From the NCBI GenBank assembly GCA_964598005.1, contig CAZRAL010000011.1, forward strand, positions 1 through 62,359: a DNA stretch of 62,359 nt, given 5' to 3'. This DNA comes from CAZRAL01 sp964598005. Its GTDB lineage: Bacteria; Pseudomonadota; Gammaproteobacteria; Burkholderiales; Usitatibacteraceae. This document shows positions 54,997 through 62,359 of this stretch, piece after piece. The notes beneath the pieces were generated by a model. It did not search any database. It had not been told where the DNA came from and was given only the letters and a program-made list of their open reading frames with translations. The first letter of the stretch is position 1. Every line of letters begins with the position of its first letter. A program made the position numbers and the translations under genes.

Positions 54997-57900
54997 TTGC
55001 GCCTCACACAAATCAAGCTCGCAGGTTTCAAATCTTTTGTCGATCCCACCACCATCGCCGTGCCCGGCCAACTGGTGGGCGTGGTCGGCCCCAACGGTTG
55101 CGGCAAATCGAATGTGATCGATGCGGTGCGCTGGGTGCTGGGCGAATCGTCGGCGCGGCATTTGCGCGGCGAAAAAATGGAAGATGTGATTTTTAACGGC
55201 TCCTCGCAACGCAAGCCGGTGGCGCGCGCCAGCGTGGAACTGGTGTTCGACAACTCCCTGGGCCGGGTTGGCGGGCAATGGGGCCAATACGGCGAAATCA
55301 GTGTCAAGCGCGTGTTGTCGCGCGACGGTAACTCGGATTACTACATCAACGGCCAGCACGTGCGCCGCCGCGATATCACCGATATTTTCCTCGGCACCGG
55401 GCTGGGGCCGCGGGCCTACGCCATCATCGAGCAGGGCATGATTTCGCGCGTTATCACCTCGCGCCCGGAAGAGTTGCGTATATTTCTCGAAGAGGTGGCC
55501 GGTGTCTCCAAATACCGCGAGCGCCGCCGCGAAACCGAGAGCCGTCTGGAAGATAGCCGCGAAAATCTCAGCCGCGTGGACGACATCCGTATCGAGCTCG
55601 ATAAACAAGTCGAGAAATTGACGGCGCAGGCCGAAGTAGCCGCAAAGTACAAGAGCTATCAGCAGGAATTGCAGTTGACGGAAAACCTGCTTGCCTTTAC
55701 CCGCCAGCGCGAAGCCGCGCAAGCGCGCCAGCGCTATGCCAACGACATTGTTAAAACCGAAACCGGCTTTGAAGGCGAAACTGCTGCGTTGCGCGAAATC
55801 GAAGCCGCGCTGGAAAAATTGCGTCAGGCGCACTACGCCGAAACCGATGCACTCACTCAGGCGCAGCAAGGCGTTTTCGAGGCCAATACCGAGGTCGTGC
55901 AACTCGAACAGGAAATCAATTACCTGGCGGAAAACCGCCGCCGGTTAACCGTACAGGCAAGCGCGTTGGCGCAGCAGCAGGCTGAAGTCGAACTCAATCG
56001 CGATGCCACCGCGAACGAACTTGAACGCTGGCACCGCGAGCTGGCGAGCGGCATCGACCGCGTCGCCGAAGTACACGCCCGCGCGGAAATCGTGCGCAAC
56101 GAAGTACCGGATTTCGAGGAAAAACTGCGCGCCGCCATTGCGACCACGCGCACTGCGGAAAACGCGGTGCGCGAAGCCGAACAGCAACAGGCGCTGGAAG
56201 AAGCGCGCGAATCGAGCGCCCTGAAAATTCTTTCCCAGCTTGAGCAACGCAAAAATCGCTTGACCACCGAAAACATGAACCTCGTGGTGCCCGAGCCCGA
56301 TGCCGTGGCGCGTGTGGAAGGTGAGCGCGCCGAGGTGCAGGAAGCGGCGCTGCAAAACGAGGAAAAGCTGGCGCAGTTGGAAAAACAACTGGCCGATTTT
56401 GACGCCGCGCGCCGCAAAACGCAGGATGAAATTGGCCATGCCACCCGTGAGCTGGCGCGAATCGAAGCTGCGCTGCTGGCCTTGCAAGGGCAACAGGCCA
56501 AGCTCGACAACAATAACAAGCTGGCCATGTGGTTGTCGAAATACGGGCTCGATAAAGCCCCGCATTTATGGCAACAGATCAAAATCCGCGAAGGCTGGGA
56601 GGATGCGCTGGAAGCAGCGCTGGGCCTGCGCCTGAACGCCATTCGCCTGACCGGGCGTAATTTGCTGCCACGGCTGAGCGCCGACGCGCCGCCCGGCAGC
56701 GTGTCGCTTTATATCGAAAATACTGAAAGCAACGGCGCCCCCGCCGCTGCTCCTTCCGGGCTCACAGCACTGGCAGATTATGTCAGCACGACGAACCCTG
56801 CCGTCATGCCCTTCGTACACGAATGTCTCGCCAATATTTTTGTTCTGGAAAACGAAGCCGAGGCCGGTACGCAACTCGCGGCGCTGCCGTTTGGTGCGAC
56901 AGGCGTTACGGCCAGCGGCCACCTCTATAGCCATCATGGACTGATGTTCCACGGCCCGCAATCCGAACTGCACGGCGTATTGCAGCGCCAGCGTGAAATC
57001 GAAGCCTTGCAACAGGAATTGCCCGCCAAAATCGAAGTGCGGCACACATTGGAAACTGCGCTGAAGCAAAGCGAGCAATCGCTGGCAACGGCACAGGAGG
57101 AGATGCGGACCACCCGCAACCAGTTGCAGGAAACAAAAAATCGCGAGCATCAGCTTGCCATGGAAGCACTGAAACTTGCGCAAGCCATGGCGCAGGCCGA
57201 AGGCCGCCGCCAGAGCATCCGCGACGAACTGGCGCTGCTCGAGCAGGAAGAGGAAAAAGAGCGCACAGAAATGCTCGAAGCGCAGGCGCGCCTGGAAGAG
57301 GGCGGCAATCGCATCGGCGAATTGACCGATGGGTTGATGGCGCTCGAAGCCGCCCAGCAACAGGCCGAACGCGCATTGCAGGATGTGCGTGAGCGCGTGA
57401 ACGCGACCGAGCGCGCCATACAGGAAGCCAATTATTTCGAGCGTTCCTGTCACGACAAAATCAAATCGTTGACCGACATGACGGCCTCGCTGGCCCAGCG
57501 CTTGCAGGCGCTGGCGGGCAGCAAAACCGCGCTCGCCAGCGAACTGGAACAATTGCAGGAAGGCAATATCCGCGACCGTTTGCAGACGGCGCTGGAAAAT
57601 CGCAGCGCGCGTGAAAAAATACTGCAAGCAGCACGCGACGGCATGGAGCAGGCCACGGGTCAGCTCAAGGAACTGGAGGACCGCCGCACGCAAATCGAAC
57701 AGCGCCTGCAGCCCTTGCGCGACAAAATCACCGAACTGCGCATGAAGGAACAGGAAGCGCGCCTCAACGAGGAGATGTACACCGCGCAACTCGCCGAAGC
57801 CAGCGCCAATCTGGAAGAATTGGCCGAGTTGGTGGAAAAGAAAACGCGTTCCTCTTCGTTACAGGCGGAAATCAACCGACTTCATCAAGCCATCGCCGAT

Positions 57901-58533
57901 CTGGGTGCAGTTAATCTGGCCGCCTTGGCCGAACTCGAACAATCCTCGGTACGCAAAGCCTTTCTCGATGCGCAATCGGCGGACCTAAACGAAGCTGTCG
58001 CCACGCTGGAATCCGCCATCAAACGCATCGACCGCGAAACCCGCGACCTGCTGCAAGCCACCTTCGAAACGGTCAACCGCAATTTCATGGAACTGTTCCC
58101 CACCCTGTTCGGTGGCGGCAACGCCTTTTTGAAACTGACCGGCGATGAAATTCTCGATGCCGGCCTGCAGGTTTTCGCGCAACCGCCGGGCAAAAAAAAC
58201 CAGTCCATCCAGCTGCTTTCGGGTGGCGAAAAAGCGCTGACCGCGCTTTCATTGGTCTTCTCGCTGTTCAAGCTGAATCCGGCGCCGTTTTGTCTGCTCG
58301 ACGAGGTCGATGCGCCGCTGGACGACTCCAACACCGACCGCTTTTGCGAACTGGTGAAAAAAATGTCCGAGGTCACGCAATTTCTGTTCATCACCCACAA
58401 CAAGGTCACCATGGAAATGGCCGAGCAACTGGTCGGCGTCACCATGAACGAGCCGGGCGTATCGCGGGTGGTGGAGGTCGATATTCATGCGGCAAAACGT
58501 TTTGCCGCGCAACCGGTGCAGGCTGTGGCATGA
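54997..58533 (+). CDS. smc: Chromosome segregation protein SMC
   Basis: A 1178-residue SMC ATPase that organises the chromosome with ScpA/ScpB. Walker A GPNGCGKS (31-38) lies in the N-terminal head. Long coiled coils flank a hinge (about 515-650). The C-terminal head has signature LLSGGEKALTALSL and Walker B PAPFCLLDEVDAPLDD. The start is TTG at 54997 with GGAAGG 8 bases upstream, giving MRLTQIKLAGFKSF, the family N-terminus; a frame opening at 54943 is rejected. Followed by zipA and ligA, a usual betaproteobacterial order. Confidence 0.97.
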   Translation: MRLTQIKLAGFKSFVDPTTIAVPGQLVGVVGPNGCGKSNVIDAVRWVLGESSARHLRGEKMEDVIFNGSSQRKPVARASVELVFDNSLGRVGGQWGQYGEISVKRVLSRDGNSDYYINGQHVRRRDITDIFLGTGLGPRAYAIIEQGMISRVITSRPEELRIFLEEVAGVSKYRERRRETESRLEDSRENLSRVDDIRIELDKQVEKLTAQAEVAAKYKSYQQELQLTENLLAFTRQREAAQARQRYANDIVKTETGFEGETAALREIEAALEKLRQAHYAETDALTQAQQGVFEANTEVVQLEQEINYLAENRRRLTVQASALAQQQAEVELNRDATANELERWHRELASGIDRVAEVHARAEIVRNEVPDFEEKLRAAIATTRTAENAVREAEQQQALEEARESSALKILSQLEQRKNRLTTENMNLVVPEPDAVARVEGERAEVQEAALQNEEKLAQLEKQLADFDAARRKTQDEIGHATRELARIEAALLALQGQQAKLDNNNKLAMWLSKYGLDKAPHLWQQIKIREGWEDALEAALGLRLNAIRLTGRNLLPRLSADAPPGSVSLYIENTESNGAPAAAPSGLTALADYVSTTNPAVMPFVHECLANIFVLENEAEAGTQLAALPFGATGVTASGHLYSHHGLMFHGPQSELHGVLQRQREIEALQQELPAKIEVRHTLETALKQSEQSLATAQEEMRTTRNQLQETKNREHQLAMEALKLAQAMAQAEGRRQSIRDELALLEQEEEKERTEMLEAQARLEEGGNRIGELTDGLMALEAAQQQAERALQDVRERVNATERAIQEANYFERSCHDKIKSLTDMTASLAQRLQALAGSKTALASELEQLQEGNIRDRLQTALENRSAREKILQAARDGMEQATGQLKELEDRRTQIEQRLQPLRDKITELRMKEQEARLNEEMYTAQLAEASANLEELAELVEKKTRSSSLQAEINRLHQAIADLGAVNLAALAELEQSSVRKAFLDAQSADLNEAVATLESAIKRIDRETRDLLQATFETVNRNFMELFPTLFGGGNAFLKLTGDEILDAGLQVFAQPPGKKNQSIQLLSGGEKALTALSLVFSLFKLNPAPFCLLDEVDAPLDDSNTDRFCELVKKMSEVTQFLFITHNKVTMEMAEQLVGVTMNEPGVSRVVEVDIHAAKRFAAQPVQAVA

Positions 58534-58570
58534 GCGGCAACCATGCCACCCTCATCCAGCAAGGGAAACA

Positions 58571-59668
58571 ATGATCAGCGACTTTCAATTGGCCTTGATC
58601 GGCATTGTGGCCATGATTATTGCCGTGGTAATTGTCTACAACCGCTGGCAGGAGCGCAAATACCGGCAGCAGGCCGAGCGCGCCTTTGCCTCCAGCCATG
58701 CTGATGTATTGCTCGAAGGCGGTGCGCGCGCCCGTGTCGAGCCGCAATTCGGCAACTGGCCCGCGCCGGACGAAAACGATGCCCATTCCCATCCCCATCC
58801 CTCCAGCGAAGGCCATGCTTACACTGGGTTGCCATCCTTGTCGACCGATTCGACAACCGGCATACACAGCGAAATCGATTGCACCGTGCTGGTACTGGCG
58901 CAGGCGCTGATCAGCGCCGACCACTATGCCCCCGTGGTGCAAGCCACTCAGGCTCTGGGCAAAACGGTAATCTGGGAAGGGCTAACGGATGGCCGCTGGA
59001 CTCTGATCGATACCAGCGACGATGTGCCGTTCCGCGAATTGCGCGCCGGTATGCAACTGGCCGACCGCCAAGGCCCCACCGATGCGGATACGCTGGCTAC
59101 TTTTCTGGAAACGATCCAGCACTTCGCCGAAACGGTGGAGGCTATATCACAGCGCGAAGGCGTGGAGTCGGCCCGCCAGCGCGCGCTGGCGGTGGATGCA
59201 CTCTGCGCCGATACCGATATCGAAATCGCCGTTAACGTGACGGGCCGCAATGGCGTCACCTTTATTCCCGCCCGGGTGCGTGAACTGGCCGAACTCAACG
59301 GCATGATCCGCCTGGGGTCGGATGAATATGCGCAACGCGACGAAAACGGTCGCACGCTCTTCACGCTGCGCAACATCGATCCGGCGCAACCGCCTGGTAT
59401 CGCTCCGCAGGCAGGCTATCTCTCCGGCATCACTTTCGCGCTGGATGTGCCCCGCATATTGCGGCCTGTGGCGGCTTTCGAACGCATGTTCGATAGCGTC
59501 CTGGTATTTGCCGATGCCTTGCAGGGCGAAGTGGTGGACGATAATCGCAAGCCCCTGACTGCCAGCGGCAAAAAAATCATCGCCGATGCCATTGCGCAGA
59601 TCGTCTCGCAGATGGAGGCCAAAGGGGTAGCGCCCGGCTCGGCGGCGGCGCTTCGCCTCTACCGCTGA
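58571..59668 (+). CDS. zipA: Cell division protein ZipA
   Basis: A 365-residue FtsZ anchor. An N-terminal membrane helix (about 6-24, LALIGIVAMIIAVVIVYN) leads into a variable basic/Pro-His linker and the C-terminal ZipA FtsZ-binding domain (about 230-355; GVTFIPARVRELAELNGMIRLGSDEYAQRDENGRTLFTLRN). AAGGG lies 5 bases before ATG at 58571. It sits between smc and ligA. Sequence conservation is low in this family, so assignment leans on architecture and context too. Confidence 0.88.
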   Translation: MISDFQLALIGIVAMIIAVVIVYNRWQERKYRQQAERAFASSHADVLLEGGARARVEPQFGNWPAPDENDAHSHPHPSSEGHAYTGLPSLSTDSTTGIHSEIDCTVLVLAQALISADHYAPVVQATQALGKTVIWEGLTDGRWTLIDTSDDVPFRELRAGMQLADRQGPTDADTLATFLETIQHFAETVEAISQREGVESARQRALAVDALCADTDIEIAVNVTGRNGVTFIPARVRELAELNGMIRLGSDEYAQRDENGRTLFTLRNIDPAQPPGIAPQAGYLSGITFALDVPRILRPVAAFERMFDSVLVFADALQGEVVDDNRKPLTASGKKIIADAIAQIVSQMEAKGVAPGSAAALRLYR

Positions 59669-59680
59669 CACACTACACCG

Positions 59681-61696
59681 ATGAGCGCCTCGCAAACCGC
59701 CGCCGAACGCGCCGCCTGGTTGCGGCGCGAGCTGGAAACGCACCTGTATCGTTACCACGTGCTCGACGAACCGATCATCGCCGACGCCGAATACGACCAG
59801 CTTTACCACGAACTGGTCGCGCTTGAAGCGCAACACCCCGAACTGGTGGTTGCGGATTCACCCACACAGCGGGTCGGCAGTAAACCCCTCGAATACTTTG
59901 CCGAAGTCACCCATCGGCTGCCCATGCTGTCGCTCTCCAATGCCTTCAGCGAAGAAGACGTGCGTGCCTTCGACCGCCGCTGCCGTGAAGGTTTGGATGT
60001 TGAGGGTGAAATCGAATATGCCTGCGAACCAAAATTTGACGGGCTGGCAATCAGCCTGACCTATGAAAACGGGTTTTTTGTACAAGGCGCCACGCGGGGC
60101 GATGGCGCGGTCGGCGAGGATGTCACTGCCAATTTGCGCACCGTGCGCAGCATCCCCTTGCGCATCGACAGCACCGCAACGCTGCTCGAAGTGCGCGGTG
60201 AAGTATTGATGTTGAAACGCGATTTCGAGCGCCTGAATGAACGCCAAGCCGCCAAAGAAGAGAAGCGCTTCGTCAACCCGCGCAACGCGGCTGCGGGCAG
60301 CCTACGCCAGCTCGATCCCAGACTGACCGCTGAACGGCCGCTTACTTTTTTTGCCTACTCGATGGGCGCGGCAGAAGGAACCGCCTTGCCCACCTCGCAT
60401 TCGGCTCTCATGGATTGGCTGCAACAAATGCGCCTCCCCATTGCCAAGCAACGCCGCGTCGTTCACGGTGCAAGCGGCTTGCTCGACTATTATCGCGACA
60501 TAAGCGCCCAGCGCCCCGCCTTGCCTTTTGAAATCGATGGCGTGGTATACAAAATCAACCGTTACGATCAGCAACAAAAGCTGGGCTTTGTCTCGCGGGC
60601 GCCGCGCTTTGCCGTGGCTCATAAATTCCCGGCCGAAGAGGCGACGACGGTGCTGCTTGACATCGATGTGCAAGTCGGCCGCACCGGCGCCATTACCCCA
60701 GTGGCCCGGCTGCAGCCGGTTTTCGTTGGCGGCACCACGGTTAGCAACGCCACCCTGCACAATGAAGACGAAATACGGCGCAAGGATTTGAAAATCGGCG
60801 ATACCGTCATCGTACGCCGCGCCGGCGACGTCATCCCCGAGGTAGCCGCCGTGATCTATGCGCAGCGCCCAGCAGATGCGCGCGAATTCGTCATGCCCAC
60901 GCAATGCCCGGAGTGCGGCTCGGCCATTATTCGCCTTGCTGGCGAATCCGCCGCGCGCTGCACCGGCGGCCTGTTTTGTCCGGCACAGCGCAAACAGGCG
61001 CTGCTGCACTTTGCCCAGCGCCGCGCGCTCAATATCGAAGGCCTGGGAGATAAACTGGTGGATCAACTGGTCGAGAGCGGTATCGTTCATACCCCTGCCG
61101 ACCTGTACCGGTTGGGTCTTGCTGCGTTGGCGAATCTGGAACGCATGGCGGAAAAATCGGCAACCAATCTGCTCGCCGCCATCGACAAAAGCAAACAGAC
61201 CACGCTGGCGCGCTTTCTTTATGCGCTGGGCATACGTCATGTTGGTGAAACCACGGCCAAAGACATCGCCCAGCACTTCGGCAAACTCGATGCAATTTTC
61301 AGCGCCAGTGTTGATGAGTTGCAGCAAGTTACCGATGTCGGGCCGGTTGTTGCGGAAAGCATGGTGCGCTTTTTTGGCGAACCGCATAACCGCGAAGTCG
61401 TCGAACAACTGCGCGCGCGTGGCGTGACCTGGAGCGAAGAAGAACCGGCGGTCAAACCCGTGCGTGGCCCTTTCGTCGGCAAGACCGTGGTATTGACTGG
61501 CACCTTGCCCACTCTCGCGCGCGACGATGCCAAGGAAAAACTGCAAGCCGCGGGTGCCAAAGTGACTGGCAGCGTATCGAAGAAAACCGACTATGTGATT
61601 GCGGGTGCCGACGCGGGCAGCAAGCTCGACAAAGCAAGAGAATTGGAAATTACTATCCTCGACGAGGCGGCATTTCTGGCGATGCTGGAAACATAG
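59681..61696 (+). CDS. ligA: NAD+-dependent DNA ligase
   Basis: A 671-residue replicative ligase. Nucleotidyl lysine Lys118 is in CEPKFDGLAISL; the Ia domain HxxYYxxD region reads HLYRYHVLDEPIIADAEYDQLY. An OB fold follows, then the zinc finger CPECG...CTGGLFCPAQ, helix-hairpin-helix repeats and a C-terminal BRCT domain (GPFVGKTVVLTGTLPTL, about 590-671). It starts 12 bases after zipA. Confidence 0.97.
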   Translation: MSASQTAAERAAWLRRELETHLYRYHVLDEPIIADAEYDQLYHELVALEAQHPELVVADSPTQRVGSKPLEYFAEVTHRLPMLSLSNAFSEEDVRAFDRRCREGLDVEGEIEYACEPKFDGLAISLTYENGFFVQGATRGDGAVGEDVTANLRTVRSIPLRIDSTATLLEVRGEVLMLKRDFERLNERQAAKEEKRFVNPRNAAAGSLRQLDPRLTAERPLTFFAYSMGAAEGTALPTSHSALMDWLQQMRLPIAKQRRVVHGASGLLDYYRDISAQRPALPFEIDGVVYKINRYDQQQKLGFVSRAPRFAVAHKFPAEEATTVLLDIDVQVGRTGAITPVARLQPVFVGGTTVSNATLHNEDEIRRKDLKIGDTVIVRRAGDVIPEVAAVIYAQRPADAREFVMPTQCPECGSAIIRLAGESAARCTGGLFCPAQRKQALLHFAQRRALNIEGLGDKLVDQLVESGIVHTPADLYRLGLAALANLERMAEKSATNLLAAIDKSKQTTLARFLYALGIRHVGETTAKDIAQHFGKLDAIFSASVDELQQVTDVGPVVAESMVRFFGEPHNREVVEQLRARGVTWSEEEPAVKPVRGPFVGKTVVLTGTLPTLARDDAKEKLQAAGAKVTGSVSKKTDYVIAGADAGSKLDKARELEITILDEAAFLAMLET

Positions 61697-61848
61697 AAAT
61701 TGATAATCGGGTTGGCAGGCGAGGCAAGTGCAGTGACTATAAATCGCGAAACCTGAAAAATATCATATGTGAACGCGCCAGTTACATTTGTGCCAAGTAA
61801 CTTTAGCGGTTAGGCTGCAGCAGGCGCCGCCGCCTGCAACGGGCAGTT

Positions 61849-62178
61849 TCACCATAGCAAGGTCGGGGGAACCTCGCCCCATGGATGCAATAGCCAGGCT
61901 ACCACCGACCTGCCGTTTTTGGCGCCGAGCTTGGCGTACAAGCGGCTTAAATAGGTGCGCACGCTGGTGTCATTACCAGCTTTGAAGCGGGCAATGGCCT
62001 GGGTTGGCACGACACCGGTCGCTCCATCGGCCTGGCCTATCCAGTTCAGGATGCTGGTGACATGGCAGCCAAACTCCTTGGCCAATTCGCCGGGCTTACG
62101 CCCCGCGCGAACCAACTCAATCATCTGTTCACGAAATTGCGCCGGATAGGGTGGCTTGCGGATGTACGGTTTGGACAT
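61849..62178 (-). CDS. IS3-type OrfA N-terminus fused to LuxR-type HTH remnant
   Basis: A 109-residue chimera. Residues 1-50 (YPAQFREQMIELVRAGRKPGELAKEFG, then TSILNWI) are the helix-turn-helix half of an IS3-family transposase OrfA. The leucine zipper that should follow is missing. Residues about 60-97 (TQAIARFKAG, then TSVRTYLSRLYAKLGAK) instead resemble the C-terminal half of a LuxR DNA-binding domain. AGGAG lies 7 bases before ATG at 62178, so it could be translated. Most likely a deletion join between an insertion sequence and a regulator gene; a role as a small DNA-binding protein is not excluded. Confidence 0.65.
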   Translation of the reverse strand: MSKPYIRKPPYPAQFREQMIELVRAGRKPGELAKEFGCHVTSILNWIGQADGATGVVPTQAIARFKAGNDTSVRTYLSRLYAKLGAKNGRSVVAWLLHPWGEVPPTLLW

Positions 62179-62227
62179 TTCGGGCTCCTTCTCAAAGAAC
62201 AATAAGGTGTCCGTGATATGGGGTCAA
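62028..62227 (-). mobile_element. Truncated left end of an IS3-family insertion sequence
   Basis: Reading leftward from 62227, the sequence TGACCCCATATCACGGACA looks like an IS3-family terminus, followed by the ribosome site and the OrfA start. Homology stops after about 50 codons; OrfB and the other end are absent. The exact right boundary is inferred from the terminal TGA... Confidence 0.55.
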
Positions 62228-62245
62228 CTTCAGCTCGCACGCTAG

Positions 62246-62331
62246 CTACAGAACCGGACAATTCTAAAAACCCGCAACATCGCGCAATTCGAGTGCAATT
62301 CGAGTGTGTTGCGAGTTTTTAAGTTGTCCGG
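62246..62331. repeat. Family C repeat, right-end copy, with inverted arms
   Basis: 62246-62280 repeats 20-54 in direct orientation (32 of 35). Within it, CCGGACAATTCTAAAAACCCGCAAC (62254-62278) is inverted relative to 62308-62331, forming a palindromic unit of about 78 bases. A further CTGTCCGGTT follows at 62350-62358. It probably represents mobile-element or MITE termini; its content continues past the window. Confidence 0.6.
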
Positions 62332-62359
62332 ATTTATAGCACGCGACCTGTCCGGTTGT

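Noticed and set aside
54925..55902. Reverse-strand open frame of 325 codons opposite smc
   Set aside because: It is a composition-driven shadow of the GC-skewed smc codons, with no family features and no ribosome site. The same applies to long frames opposite smc at 56566-57789 and opposite ligA at 60302-61546.

Overview
The window looks like a chromosomal segment of a betaproteobacterium. Supporting this are the smc-zipA-ligA cluster, a DksA that keeps one of the four zinc-finger cysteines, a polyhydroxyalkanoate-system protein, a short-form QueF, a complete Entner-Doudoroff set under a HexR regulator, and an IPTL-CTERM surface protein. No rRNA, tRNA, integrase, phage gene or CRISPR array is visible. 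Nearly all sequence is coding. Both extreme ends carry the same short repeat in direct orientation (20-54 and 62246-62280), as expected if an assembly contig stops in a multicopy element.

Layout. 145-5499: guaB, a GST-like gene, a Tet-family MFS transporter, guaA and a DUF2087 gene, tightly packed or overlapping. 5569-14764: housekeeping and orphan genes (tadA, PHA-system protein, DUF1178, Tat-exported dienelactone hydrolase, NlpC/P60 peptidase, dksA, an iron-type ABC permease, mug, 5-formyl-THF cyclo-ligase, folD, S41 peptidase lipoprotein). 15115-17448: a large beta-helix IPTL-CTERM protein containing a 12-G tract, and a SHOCT-domain membrane protein.

17723-44441 is a 27-kb alpha-glucan island. 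malQ-glgX-glgB-glgP run leftward. Divergent from them are malK-malE-malF-malG, two exported GH13 amylases and a free-standing secreted CBM41/PUD-type protein. A maltoporin faces these, followed by hexR-glk-pgl-zwf and the divergent edd-eda. The parts form one route: outer-membrane uptake and periplasmic hydrolysis of glucan, ABC import, cytoplasmic trimming and phosphorolysis, glucose phosphorylation, then the Entner-Doudoroff pathway. Three TGTA-N7-TAC(A/C) palindromes, two between glgP and malK and one upstream of edd, suggest that HexR may link the two halves. glgA, glgC and a MalT/MalI-type regulator are absent.

44453-53274: an SDR enzyme, a phenylalanine/tyrosine catabolic operon (hppD-hmgA-fah-phhA), a small lipoprotein, pilU, dapD and a methyltransferase. 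53346-61696: a DMT transporter, queF, smc, zipA and ligA. The right edge holds an IS3-type OrfA fragment fused to a LuxR-like HTH tail.

Two families of small non-coding elements are the least expected content. Family A (86 to about 275 bp; termini CTGATGTTACGC/GCGTAACATCAG; two copies with perfect 7-bp target duplications) sits between mug and the cyclo-ligase gene, between edd and eda, upstream of zwf, and near malQ. Family B (about 130-150 bp, foldable, with compensatory changes between copies) lies directly against the stop codons of three genes and in one further gap.
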